Shown: positions 29,428 to 37,604, numbered from the stretch's first letter. The stretch is 64,000 nucleotides of DNA from Streptomyces carminius (GCF_002794255.1 NZ_PGGW01000057.1:1-64000); one strand, 5' to 3'. The notes: generated from the sequence alone by a model not told the origin. Made by a program: numbers and translations.

Positions 29428-30680
29428 CGTCCCGGTTCCAGGACCACGGGCGGGCCACCGCTCCGGAGTTCGCCTCCCCCCTGCGGCTGCCCTGCGGCAT
29501 CACTCTTCCCAACCGCATCGTGAAGGCGGCGATGGAGGAGCAGCTCGCGGGCAGGGGCGGCCATCCCGACGCCCGGCTCGTGACGCTCTACCGCACCTGG
29601 GACAGGGGCGGTGTGGGCATGATGCTGACGGGACACGTCATGGTCGACCGGTCGGCCGTCGCGCAGCCGGCCGATGTCGTCCTGGACGCCGCCGGCGACC
29701 TCGCGCCCTTCCGGGAGTGGGCGGCGGCCGCGGAGAAGAGCTCGTTCTGGATGCAGATCAACCACCCGGGGAGAGTCGTCCAGCGGGACACCGGCTCGCG
29801 AGCACTGGCGCCCTCGGCGGTGCCCGTGGACATCGGCCCGCTCTCGAAGCTCTTTCCGGCACCCGAGCCGATGACGGCAGGCGACATCCGGGACACCGTG
29901 GAACGCTTCGCGGTCACGGCGGAGCTCGCCGAGCAGGCGGGGTTCGCCGGTGTCGAGATCCACTCCGCGCATGGATACCTGCTCGCCCAGTTCCTCTCCC
30001 CGCTGGTCAACAAGCGGACCGACCAGTGGGGAGGCTCCCTCCGCAACCGTGCCAGGCTGCTCCTCGACGTCGTCGCGGCCGTCCGCGCGCGCGTGTCACC
30101 TGGTTTCGGCGTCGCCGTCAAGCTCAACTCGGCGGATTTCCAACGTGGCGGCTTCGACCTCGAAGACGCACACCACGTCATCGAGTGGCTCGGCGGCAGT
30201 GTCGACTTCGTCGAGCTGTCCGGCGGGAGCATCGAGTCACTTGCCACGGCCGGTCACCCGGCGGACGAGCGCACCCTGGAGCGCGAGGCCTACTTCCTCA
30301 AGCTCGCCGGAGAGCTCGTCGCGGACGCTTCGATTCCTCTCATGCTCACCGGCGGGATCCGACGGGCACGGGTCGCAGAAGACGTGATAGCGCGCGGGTT
30401 CTCTCTCGTCGGTGTCGCGACCGCGCTCGCGCAACGGCCCGACGCCCCCCTCCGCTGGCTCGCGGGCGAGGACGGCGAGGTCCCGGCCCCTCGCTCCTCT
30501 CTCCGATCCAGGTCCCTTCGCGCGGCAGCGGTACAGGCAAGCATTACCTCGCGACTGCACGATCTCAGCCGCGGCCGTTCAAGACCAACGCTCGCCCCGG
30601 CCGCCGCCCTCTTCGTCGACCGGTACCGGCGATCCCGCGCGCTCCGCCGCCGGCGTCGAGAGCGGTCGACGACCTCCTAG
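29424..30680 (+). CDS. Old-yellow-enzyme family FMN oxidoreductase
   Basis: A 418-residue TIM-barrel flavoenzyme that reduces activated double bonds with NAD(P)H. It is co-translated with the upstream gene (ATGA overlap). Family features: LRLPCGITLPNRIVKAAMEE at the N-terminus, WMQINHPGR, the segment GFAGVEIHSAHGYLLAQFLS then NKRTDQWGGS, and IPLMLTGGIR near the FMN phosphate site. The last 60 residues are very basic (RRSRALRRRRRERSTTS) and go beyond the usual barrel; this tail may be disordered or the result of a lost stop. Followed by a 38-bp perfect palindromic terminator. Confidence 0.9.
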   Translation: MTSRFQDHGRATAPEFASPLRLPCGITLPNRIVKAAMEEQLAGRGGHPDARLVTLYRTWDRGGVGMMLTGHVMVDRSAVAQPADVVLDAAGDLAPFREWAAAAEKSSFWMQINHPGRVVQRDTGSRALAPSAVPVDIGPLSKLFPAPEPMTAGDIRDTVERFAVTAELAEQAGFAGVEIHSAHGYLLAQFLSPLVNKRTDQWGGSLRNRARLLLDVVAAVRARVSPGFGVAVKLNSADFQRGGFDLEDAHHVIEWLGGSVDFVELSGGSIESLATAGHPADERTLEREAYFLKLAGELVADASIPLMLTGGIRRARVAEDVIARGFSLVGVATALAQRPDAPLRWLAGEDGEVPAPRSSLRSRSLRAAAVQASITSRLHDLSRGRSRPTLAPAAALFVDRYRRSRALRRRRRERSTTS

Positions 30681-30692
30681 GACGTTCGGCCC

Positions 30693-30730
30693 CTGACCGG
30701 GCGTCGGCGCATGCGCCGACGCCCGGTCAG
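30693..30730 (+). terminator. Perfect 38-base palindromic terminator
   Basis: CTGACCGGGCGTCGGCGCAT followed by its exact complement, starting 12 bases after the stop at 30680. Confidence 0.8.
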
Positions 30731-30753
30731 AACCTTCGGCACTCGCAGGACGG

Positions 30754-30811
30754 AGCACCGGCGCACCGGTCTCGTCCCCGACGGGAGACATCCACCGGGC
30801 CGGCCGTTCCC
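30754..30811. repeat. 58-bp direct repeat, right copy
   Basis: Same orientation as 27546-27603 with two mismatches, both in the middle (GAGACATCC in place of GAGCCGTCC). It ends 10 bases before the stop codon of the SNF2 gene on the minus strand. Confidence 0.9.
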
Positions 30812-30821
30812 TCGGCCCGGT

Positions 30822-33002
30822 TCACTCGGACTCCGCCCGCCCCTCGCCCGCCATACCCAGGCGTGCCTGTTCCTCCTCCACGATCCGCCGGGCCAGCTCG
30901 GTGTCCGACACGTCGACCGCGTCCGGGGTGGCCTCCGCCACGGCACTGCGGCGGGCGTAGGCATCGAACAGGCGGGTCTTGTTCTCCAGCATCCTCACCA
31001 TGCGCTCGTCCACTCCCCCCGTGGCCAGGAGGCGGTGCACCCGGACCGGCCTGACCTGACCCATGCGGTGGGCCCGAGCCACCGCCTGGTGCTCGACGGT
31101 CGGCTTGATCTGGGGTTCGCAGATGATGACGACGGAGGCGGCCTGCATGTTGAGACCTATGCCCGCTGCCTGGATCTGCGCCAGCAGCACCGCGGGCCCC
31201 GGGGCGGCCGCGAAGTCGTCGACGACCTGCTGCCGCCGTCCGGCCGGTACGTTTCCGGTGAGCGGGCCGAGCACCGGGGCACCGCCGACGGAACCGGCGA
31301 CGAGCGCTTCCCGCACCGTACTCAGTACGTCCTTGAAGTAGGAGAAGACCACCGTCTTCTGCCCGTTCTCGCCGGCCTCCCGGACGATCTCCCGCAGTCG
31401 GCCCAGTTTGGCCGACTTCCCGGGGTGCGTGTACGCGGCCCTGCGCATCGCCATGAAGTTGCCGTCGCGCACGGCTTCGCGGTAGGCCGCCTCGTCAGCG
31501 GCGCTCAGTTCCTCCCACTCGTCCGTGTGCTGGAGGCTGGGCAGCTCCGTCAGCACGTCCTCCTGGTTGCGCCGCAGGTAGACCGGTGCGACGGCCCTGC
31601 GGAAGGCCGTGGACCCGGCCGGCGCGTCCCGGTCACCGAGGGATTCCGCCAGGCCGGGGTCCAGCATCCGCACCAGATTGCGGAACTCGGCGACCCGGTT
31701 CTCCATCGGGGTGCCGGTCATGAAGAGCGTGCGCTCGCAGCGCTCCGCCCACTGAGCCACGGCCTGGGAGCGCAGAGCCTCCGGATTCTTCACGGAGTGC
31801 GCTTCGTCCACCACGAGCATGCCGACCTCTCCGCCGCCCGGGGCGGGGAATCCGCGCAGCGCGTCGAAGGTGGTCACACCCACCCCGCCCCGCCCCTTCC
31901 AGTCGGCGAACGCGTACTGCCGGTCCGGGCCGTGCAGGACCATGACACGCAAGGTGCTGCGGGCCTCGATCTCGCGCGTCCAGTTCACCAGGACGCTCGC
32001 CGGGCAGACGACCATGAAGTGGCTCTGCCCCTCGGCAGCCAGATGAGTCAAGGCTGCTATTGCCTGAATGGTCTTGCCGAGGCCCATCTCATCGCCGAGC
32101 ATCACCTTGCGCTGCGCCAAGGCGAACCGGGCACCGAACGCCTGGTAGCCGCGCAGGGAGACCCGGCGGTGGGAGTCGTCGAGTTGCTGGCCCCGAACCC
32201 GCTCCGCGATCTCCTCGGGCAGGAACCCCTCGGCAGCAGCCGCGTCGGGCGCACGGCCGGAGATCTCGGCAAGCAGGCTGTAGTACTCGGCAGAGCGCAG
32301 TTCGAAGTCGACCCAGGCCGCGATGTCGGACGAAGGCCCTCGCAGCAGATCCACCGATGTCTGGGCGAACAGCCCGGGGACACCCGCCTGGTCCGCCTCG
32401 TCCACCACCGACCGGATCTCCGCGACCGCCGCCAGCGCACGGGATTTCTTCTCCCGGCCGGCCAGCAGCATCCTCAGCCGCCCGGCGGCGGGCCCGGCGG
32501 CGGCCAACAGCGGACCCAGTCGTCTCGACAGGCCGGCCGCCGTGTCGACCGCGCGCCGGGCGTCCGGGCCGGCCTCCACCAGCACGTGCAGAGCCGTGAC
32601 GAGCGCGGTGGTCCGCGGCTCCGGCCGGTCCACGTCGATGTGGACGGCCACCGTTTCGTGTGCGGCCTCGGACAACCGGCGAGCGGCGGCGAGGACCTGG
32701 TCAACGGTGCGTCGGCCGACCCCGGGGATCTGGAGCAACCGGTAGGGGCCCGCTTCCAGTACCCGGCCGACCGTGCGCAGTCCGCTCCTCTCGACGCTGC
32801 CCAGGCGCAGCCGTCCTTCGGTGACGTCCTGCAACCGGGCGACGGGGATGGCATCAAGCTCCCGTGCCACCGCCGAGTCCTGGATCGGTTTCAGGGCCGC
32901 CCGTACCGCCTCGACGGCCTTGCCGTGGTCGCCGACCACCGACAGCGCCGCCTCGTGCAGCCGCGCCCCTCTCGCCACCACGTTCCGTTCACCGCGCCCC
33001 AC
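30822..33002 (-). CDS. SNF2-family DEAD-like helicase/ATPase with helix-hairpin-helix motif
   Basis: DNA-dependent translocase of 726 residues from the GTG at 33002 (GGAGAAGG nine bases upstream); other GTG starts nearby are possible. N-terminal domain (about 1-270) contains a helix-hairpin-helix DNA-binding motif, LLQIPGVGRRTVDQVLAAA at 88-106. The ATPase half has Walker A GDEMGLGKTIQ (about 303-313), DEAH box VVDEAHSVKN, motif III MTGTPMEN, and in the second RecA domain VVFSYFKDVL, QIQAAGIGLNMQAA and arginine finger VARAHRMGQVRPVRVHRLL. Motor motifs are intact. No restriction, nuclease or methylase partner is adjacent. Role could be repair, transcription recycling or defence. Confidence 0.92.
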   Translation of the reverse strand: MGRGERNVVARGARLHEAALSVVGDHGKAVEAVRAALKPIQDSAVARELDAIPVARLQDVTEGRLRLGSVERSGLRTVGRVLEAGPYRLLQIPGVGRRTVDQVLAAARRLSEAAHETVAVHIDVDRPEPRTTALVTALHVLVEAGPDARRAVDTAAGLSRRLGPLLAAAGPAAGRLRMLLAGREKKSRALAAVAEIRSVVDEADQAGVPGLFAQTSVDLLRGPSSDIAAWVDFELRSAEYYSLLAEISGRAPDAAAAEGFLPEEIAERVRGQQLDDSHRRVSLRGYQAFGARFALAQRKVMLGDEMGLGKTIQAIAALTHLAAEGQSHFMVVCPASVLVNWTREIEARSTLRVMVLHGPDRQYAFADWKGRGGVGVTTFDALRGFPAPGGGEVGMLVVDEAHSVKNPEALRSQAVAQWAERCERTLFMTGTPMENRVAEFRNLVRMLDPGLAESLGDRDAPAGSTAFRRAVAPVYLRRNQEDVLTELPSLQHTDEWEELSAADEAAYREAVRDGNFMAMRRAAYTHPGKSAKLGRLREIVREAGENGQKTVVFSYFKDVLSTVREALVAGSVGGAPVLGPLTGNVPAGRRQQVVDDFAAAPGPAVLLAQIQAAGIGLNMQAASVVIICEPQIKPTVEHQAVARAHRMGQVRPVRVHRLLATGGVDERMVRMLENKTRLFDAYARRSAVAEATPDAVDVSDTELARRIVEEEQARLGMAGEGRAESE

Positions 33003-33064
33003 CCCGTCCACCCTTCTCCACGCCCCCGCATCCTCCCACCGCCACACCGGATTCCGGCACGTGT

Positions 33065-33355
33065 TCAGGCATCCGCACGGATGCCGCCCGGCTCCCACGG
33101 CACTTGCCCGGACTGCTTCCGGCAGGACGACCACGTCCGATTCCGCCGACCGGTCCCGGCAGGCGGAGCCACAGGGCCCACCTGGTCGAAGCCCGGCGAA
33201 ACCACCGGAGGTTCGGCATCTGGGGGGAGGCCGGCACCGACGTACGCAGGGACGTCGGCCGAGGGTGAGCCGCTCGCCCTCAACGCCGTCTCCAGCGCTA
33301 CGAGTGCAACCTCGATGGAAAGGTCACAATTCCACGAACGGTCCATGCCGGGCAA
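33065..33355 (-). CDS. Possible small hypothetical protein upstream of the SNF2 gene
   Basis: A 96-codon open frame (MPGMDRSWNCDLSIEVALVA) ending 62 bases before the SNF2 start. Its first 40 residues look protein-like (helical, mixed polar), the rest is proline-rich. Third-position GC is only moderate and no ribosome site is visible. It may be a remnant or spurious. The remainder of the 33003-33476 gap shows nothing else and becomes less GC-rich toward the membrane-protein gene. Confidence 0.25.
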   Translation of the reverse strand: MPGMDRSWNCDLSIEVALVALETALRASGSPSADVPAYVGAGLPPDAEPPVVSPGFDQVGPVAPPAGTGRRNRTWSSCRKQSGQVPWEPGGIRADA

Positions 33356-33476
33356 GGAAATGCGGCAGACTCACTCTCACGGTCTTCGCGCTGGTGATGC
33401 GCGTTCCCCGGGCAGAACCCATGGACCAGCAGAGAGCCATGTCCAGTAATAGTGGTCGCCGAAGCTAAGGGTATTC

Positions 33477-35405
33477 ATGGACAGCACATCAGCGCCGCAG
33501 GAGGACAGCAGGCGGTTCGATGTCCTCCTGCTCGACTACTCCATGGCACGCGAGGACGAACGAACTCACCAGAATATGCAGGCAGCGATCTCCGGTGTCG
33601 CGATTGCGCTCCTAGCGGTAATCGCAACGCTGGTGAGCGAAGCATGCCAGTTACGCCAAGACGACGGCTGCTCCCCCAAAGTACCTCACATCTTCCTCGC
33701 AGGCGCCCCGGCCGTCCCTCTCGGAGTTCTTGCCGTTCTCCAGTTGACCGGCGCATCCGCCGCAGTGCGAAGTTACTACATGCGAGCACTGGAGAAAGAG
33801 CTGAGAGAGTACGCGCAGGCTCCTCTGAAGCAGCTCACAGCCATCGCCAACATCGGACCAGCCTCACACACAGGAATTCTGCTGGAAATCACCTCGCTGC
33901 GCAGAGGGCGCATCGGCCACAGGTTCTTGACAATCATAACGATGCTGATCGCGTTCTTCACATTCGGCGGTCTGACGCTTTACATAGCACTCAAGCTTCC
34001 CCACGCCTACCGCATGGGCATGTTGACCGGCTATGGAATCTCGTTCACTGTTCTGTTTCTAAGTGTCGTCTCTGTCACTCTGGGTGCGAGACGGACCTTC
34101 ATTCGCGCCGCGAAAGGTTTTGCCTCTCGACAAGGGGACTCCATGTTCGAGGGCGCCGCTATGAACACGGAAGGGCGCAGCCTTGTTTCATACCTGATAC
34201 TCCCGCGACCCGAGGACTGGATCAAGTGGCTCTTCGTTCCGCTGGTCTTCATTCTTGCGTCCTGGGCAAATGGAAAAGAGTACGACTGGACTTCCATGGC
34301 CGTACACCTGCTCATCACCGAGTACCTGGTGTACTCGGCCAGGTATCAGTGGAACGACATCCGGGGCCTCAAGGACGATCTGAACCACCCTCAATCCGGT
34401 TCCCGTTTTCGCCTGCCTCAGGTGGAGTCACCGGCACATGCCCGGTTCATTATAGGCGCGAGTCTGTTCGTGGCCATTCTTCGACTCTCCGCTTCTCTTG
34501 CACTCGGGTTCATCCTGGATCAGACAGTCGCCACCCTGTCTCTGATTCTACTGGTTTTGGGCATCGCGCTGCTGTACGAGCGACTTCGTGACACCGAGAA
34601 ACACAGCAACATCGCAGCACGACTCTTGTGGAGCGTCGTCGGGGCAGGTTACGCAATCCGTTTCTTGGTCGGTCTCCACGCCGCCGGGGAACCTGTACTC
34701 AGCACGCTGGCACTCTCGGGGGTCGCCTATGCATACACCTTTGGAATCATGTTCGTCCTGATGACCTGGGTGCTGGAAGCCACAAGTTTCTGCGGCCGGC
34801 AGACGTCAAACGAGTGGCACATCGCCGACAGCGCCCTCCGCAGGAAGCGCCACATCATGCTGCTGCTCCCCTACCTTCGCATCCCCCGAGTGGACCTCAC
34901 CTCGCCTCCTCATCAGCGTTCCTCGCCGGCCTTCCCTCCATGCGAGGGAGAACCTGTCCTCGCCAGACCGGAAAATGTACGGACACTGTTCGCACCATGG
35001 CGTGTCGCTTTCCTCTCCACTGCACTCTGCTCAGCGCCTCTCGGAACACTTCTGGCGCAGCATCAAATCGATGTACGCCAGATGGCGCCGAGCATGTTAC
35101 TGGCAGGCCTGGCGGCAGTCATTGTTGCGCGGAGCTCCGCCCTTACAGCTTTTTCCGGGATTGCGCTTTCTTCTTTCCTTATCGCCTCCCTGCCGTACCT
35201 GTCGGGCTCCGGGGACCCGATTACCGACGCAGTCCTCATTTCTTTCCCATGGCTACTGTGCGGATTCACCTACGTATCTTTTTCCCAGCAGTCCTACATC
35301 CAGCTGAAGAACTTCGCCAAGAACTTGTCGGAGAGAGCAAGGAAGATACTTCTGCGAATTATCCGATGGGTTGTCGGGGAAGAGACCTGGCGAGAAATAA
35401 ACTGA
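33477..35405 (+). CDS. Large polytopic membrane protein with degenerate UbiA-like region
   Basis: A 642-residue membrane protein of clearly lower GC than its neighbours, pointing to recent transfer. About 14 hydrophobic segments: 35-55, 69-93, 148-172, 180-202, 250-265, 268-290, 322-346, 349-366, 381-401, 407-434, 509-527, 537-556, 558-575 and 580-600. Segments 5-10 recall UbiA prenyltransferases: NDIRGLKDDLNHP at 293-305 fits the first aspartate motif ND-x2-D-x3-D, except that the middle Asp is Gly297. The second aspartate motif is not seen. The N-terminal 200 residues (two hairpins separated by a charged cytosolic loop) and the C-terminal four helices are not part of UbiA. Function unknown; an inactive or altered prenyltransferase-like protein is one possibility. 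Confidence 0.7.
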   Translation: MDSTSAPQEDSRRFDVLLLDYSMAREDERTHQNMQAAISGVAIALLAVIATLVSEACQLRQDDGCSPKVPHIFLAGAPAVPLGVLAVLQLTGASAAVRSYYMRALEKELREYAQAPLKQLTAIANIGPASHTGILLEITSLRRGRIGHRFLTIITMLIAFFTFGGLTLYIALKLPHAYRMGMLTGYGISFTVLFLSVVSVTLGARRTFIRAAKGFASRQGDSMFEGAAMNTEGRSLVSYLILPRPEDWIKWLFVPLVFILASWANGKEYDWTSMAVHLLITEYLVYSARYQWNDIRGLKDDLNHPQSGSRFRLPQVESPAHARFIIGASLFVAILRLSASLALGFILDQTVATLSLILLVLGIALLYERLRDTEKHSNIAARLLWSVVGAGYAIRFLVGLHAAGEPVLSTLALSGVAYAYTFGIMFVLMTWVLEATSFCGRQTSNEWHIADSALRRKRHIMLLLPYLRIPRVDLTSPPHQRSSPAFPPCEGEPVLARPENVRTLFAPWRVAFLSTALCSAPLGTLLAQHQIDVRQMAPSMLLAGLAAVIVARSSALTAFSGIALSSFLIASLPYLSGSGDPITDAVLISFPWLLCGFTYVSFSQQSYIQLKNFAKNLSERARKILLRIIRWVVGEETWREIN

Positions 35406-35471
35406 ATTAATCGCGGGATCCTGAAAGGTCTCGAACCTGCGCCGCTTCCTCATCGGCGGAGGAGCGTACGG

Positions 35472-36308
35472 CTATCGCAAGGTAGCGCGGCAGGGTGAGC
35501 AGAACCCGGCACGACTGCGCATGCCACCCGGCCATCCCGGTCCGGAAAGTGCTGCGTAACCAGATGACTGATCTTCGCTGTTGAGGTCTTCGACAAGGTG
35601 TCGGGCTGCCTCGGTCTCGATCGGGCCGTGTGGCTCGATGTCCTCGCCGGCCAGCCGGGCGGGCATGAGCCGGATCATGGCCGCCTTGATCATCGCTTCG
35701 GCGCGCGCGGTCCTGCGCTCGTAGTCCCGGGCCGACCTTCTGCACCGTCCCAGCCAGGAAAATGTCCACTCCACCACCCACCTGCGGGGCAGTACCCGGA
35801 AGCCTTTCACGTCCGCGTCGCGCGGCACGACCATCAGTTCCAGGCGCTCGTTCTTGGCGGCCCAGCCCACCAGCCGGGCGTCGACCGCATTGACGTAGCC
35901 GCCGTCCACCCACACCGGCCCCAGCAGTGGAAAGCGTCGGCGGACGCCGCCGAGTACCAGTTCGGCTCCGGCCCGGTCCTGTATCGAGGCCGAGTGCACC
36001 ACCGCTTTGGGGACCAGGTCGCAGGTGTCCACCAGCAGATGACGCTTGCGCCCGCGCACCCGCTTGCCCGCGTCGAACCCGATCGCCTCACCGCCCTCGC
36101 TGGTCCGGGCGGACTGCGAGTCCAGTACGGCCGCCGAGGGCTGCGGATCCCGCCCGTCGGCGGCCCGCGCCCTCTCCCGCAGCGCGTCGTGGACGCGGTC
36201 CCAGGTGCCGTCCGCCGTCCAGGCGCGGGTGACGAAGAGCAGGATCACCCAGCACCGATCCGGCACGGGCACGGAGACGGGGTCGCGATCTGGATGACAC
36301 GACTCCAT
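35472..36308 (-). pseudogene. 5'-truncated IS5-family transposase
   Basis: DDE transposase remnant. Homology to the IS5/IS4-type family runs from WTADGTWDRVHDALRER (residue 30 on) through LDSQSARTSEGG, GRKRHLLVDT, WVDGGY and RRWVVEWTFSWLGRCRRSARDYER, with the triad Asp63, Asp135 and Glu180 intact. The normal first 80-90 residues, including the helix-turn-helix, are missing; the 29 residues before WTADG are unrelated, so a junction lies near 36222. The tail after AMIRLMPARL also runs on beyond a typical end. No terminal inverted repeats were found, so the element is probably dead. It lies between the foreign membrane-protein gene and the VapBC segment. Confidence 0.8.
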
Positions 36309-36353
36309 CTGAGCTGCTGTTTTGCCAACGAATAACTTACGCCACGGCGTGGA

Positions 36354-36372
36354 CTAAACGTTGAAGCGGAAC
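36354..36372 (-). repeat. 19-bp copy of the ychF 3' end (candidate attachment-site copy)
   Basis: CTAAACGTTGAAGCGGAAC, identical to 37586-37604, where it encodes the last codons and stop of ychF (FRFNV and TAG). The two copies are in the same orientation 1,232 bases apart and enclose vapBC. Confidence 0.8.
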
Positions 36373-36488
36373 ATCGACGGCACCACGACGACCTGCGAAA
36401 ACCCCGAGATCTTGATCACGGTCCAGCCAGGATCCAGCAGCCGGAACAACGTCGCGGCGGCTCCGGGCAGCTCGGTCCACCGCGCCAC
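36354..36488 (-). CDS. Short open frame sharing the ychF C-terminal codons
   Basis: A 44-codon frame from GTG 36488, 12 bases after vapC, reading VARWTELPGAAATLF and ending SMFRFNV with TAG. The final FRFNV-stop is the duplicated ychF end. It looks protein-like but has no recognised family; it may be the 3' remnant of a gene that ran into the attachment site. No ribosome-binding site is apparent. Confidence 0.3.
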   Translation of the reverse strand: MARWTELPGAAATLFRLLDPGWTVIKISGFSQVVVVPSMFRFNV

Positions 36489-36500
36489 ACGAGGGCACGG

Positions 36501-36914
36501 TCAAGACCGGCCGCGATCCGTGAGCATCACGGTGCGCTGACCCGTATGCCGGGCGAGCGCCTCGAAGTCCCGGCCGCAGTGCAGCAACACAAGACCGGAC
36601 AACTCGGCGACGGCGGCAACGAGCAGGTCCACCGGTCCGGCGCTGCGGTGCTCACCGTGCCCGACAAGAATCTGCTGAACCTCACGCGCGCGCTGGTAAA
36701 CGTCATCCGGGATCGGCGCCCAGGCATAGAACCCGTTCAGATGCCGCTGCATCTGCTGGTGGTGGCCGGACGACCGTGCAGACCGAAGCACCTCCAACTC
36801 GGTGATCTCACACATGCCGACCAACCCGGAGTCCAGCGCCTCCCCCCACCCCCACGCGTCCGCACCATGCTGCAGGAAACGCGCCACCGCAGACGTGTCG
36901 GCCAAGTAGTTCAC
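36501..36914 (-). CDS. vapC: VapC-type PIN-domain ribonuclease toxin
   Basis: A 137-residue PIN-domain protein, predicted to cut RNA when not bound by its antitoxin. The four acidic active-site residues are present: Asp6 (YLADTSAVA), Glu39 (CEITELEVL), Asp96 (GPVDLLVAA) and Asp116 (HCGRDFEAL). The ATG at 36914 overlaps the antitoxin stop (ATGA), the standard toxin-antitoxin coupling. Located inside the segment bounded by the duplicated ychF end. Confidence 0.93.
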   Translation of the reverse strand: MNYLADTSAVARFLQHGADAWGWGEALDSGLVGMCEITELEVLRSARSSGHHQQMQRHLNGFYAWAPIPDDVYQRAREVQQILVGHGEHRSAGPVDLLVAAVAELSGLVLLHCGRDFEALARHTGQRTVMLTDRGRS

Positions 36915-37156
36915 GCAGCCCGATCCCCGTCAGCCGCCGCGGAGCCGGGACGGTACCGCGACTTGTCCAACAGGACATCCAGATCCAGAGCCTCAGCCGC
37001 CATCCCCTCGGCCGTCAAGCGCGCCTCGTGACGCTTGACCCGGTCACTGACCTCACGGAGGGCGCGGTTGACCGTGTCCTTCTTCGTCTTCGTCCCAAAA
37101 GCCCGCTGTGCCGCGGCGAGCGCCTGCTCATCAAGCTCGATCAGCGTCTTCCCCAT
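36911..37156 (-). CDS. vapB: VapB-type antitoxin
   Basis: An 81-residue antitoxin upstream of vapC. The ATG at 37156 has AAGGGG eight bases before it; a GTG three codons earlier is possible. The N-terminal ribbon-helix-helix (MGKTLIELDEQALAAAQRAF followed by TKKDTVNRALREV) binds DNA and the acidic C-terminal part should wrap the toxin. An inverted repeat just upstream (37175-37200) is a likely autoregulatory operator. Confidence 0.9.
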   Translation of the reverse strand: MGKTLIELDEQALAAAQRAFGTKTKKDTVNRALREVSDRVKRHEARLTAEGMAAEALDLDVLLDKSRYRPGSAAADGDRAA

Positions 37157-37174
37157 ATACTCCACCCCTTTCCA

Positions 37175-37200
37175 TATATCCAGAATCTACCATGGATATA
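37175..37200 (-). promoter_or_regulatory. Candidate VapB operator
   Basis: Inverted repeat TATATCC / GGATATA with a 12-base spacer in an AT-rich island 19 bases upstream of the vapB start. Position and symmetry fit toxin-antitoxin autorepression. Confidence 0.6.
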
Positions 37201-37585
37201 CAGCATGCGTCCTCGCCTTCCGAACGACGCGCGACCCACCACTGCGGTGCAGTGGGCTCAAGCGTCCGCCCCGTGCCGGAGTGCCTCCGGCACGGTGAGC
37301 CGGTGCCGCTCCTGGGGTCGTCGCATGGCCGGCGGGCTGTCACGTGAGGAAACTCAGCTCCCGATGCGAAGGCTTCACCAGGCCGGGACGAACCAGCCAA
37401 GATCCAGCCATCGGAAACCCCGCCCAGCTTCAACTACCATCCAGCACTGCCCCGGCCTGCAAAAACGCTGCATCCCATCTCCCGACCCCAGATCCCGAAC
37501 GTTCCGCCGCAACGAACGAATCCGAGCAGCGAACAGCCCCCTGACCTGCGCATATGCAGATCAGGGGGGCGATCCCGCGAGACGG
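37201..37585. other. Non-coding stretch between vapBC and ychF
   Basis: A 385-base region of moderate GC with no credible gene. It holds the hairpin at 37537-37568 downstream of ychF. If the duplicated ychF end is an attachment site, this would be one end of the inserted segment. Confidence 0.5.
37537..37568 (-). terminator. Hairpin downstream of ychF
   Basis: CCCCCTGA paired with TCAGGGGG, with an inner CTGC/GCAG pair and an AT-rich loop, 18 bases after the ychF stop. Confidence 0.6.
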
Positions 37586-37604
37586 CTAAACGTTGAAGCG
37601 GAAC
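37586..37604 (-). repeat. 19-bp repeat at the ychF 3' end (candidate attachment-site copy)
   Basis: Identical to 36354-36372. Contains the final FRFNV codons and TAG stop of ychF. Confidence 0.8.

Noticed and set aside
35407..35913. A 168-codon minus-strand frame overlapping the transposase 3' end
   Set aside because: Only its last 50 codons look protein-like; the rest is a frame-shifted reading of the transposase. Not enough to call a gene.
35406..36353. Complete insertion sequence with terminal inverted repeats
   Set aside because: No matching terminal repeats or target duplication were seen and the transposase N-terminus is missing, so only a remnant is reported.
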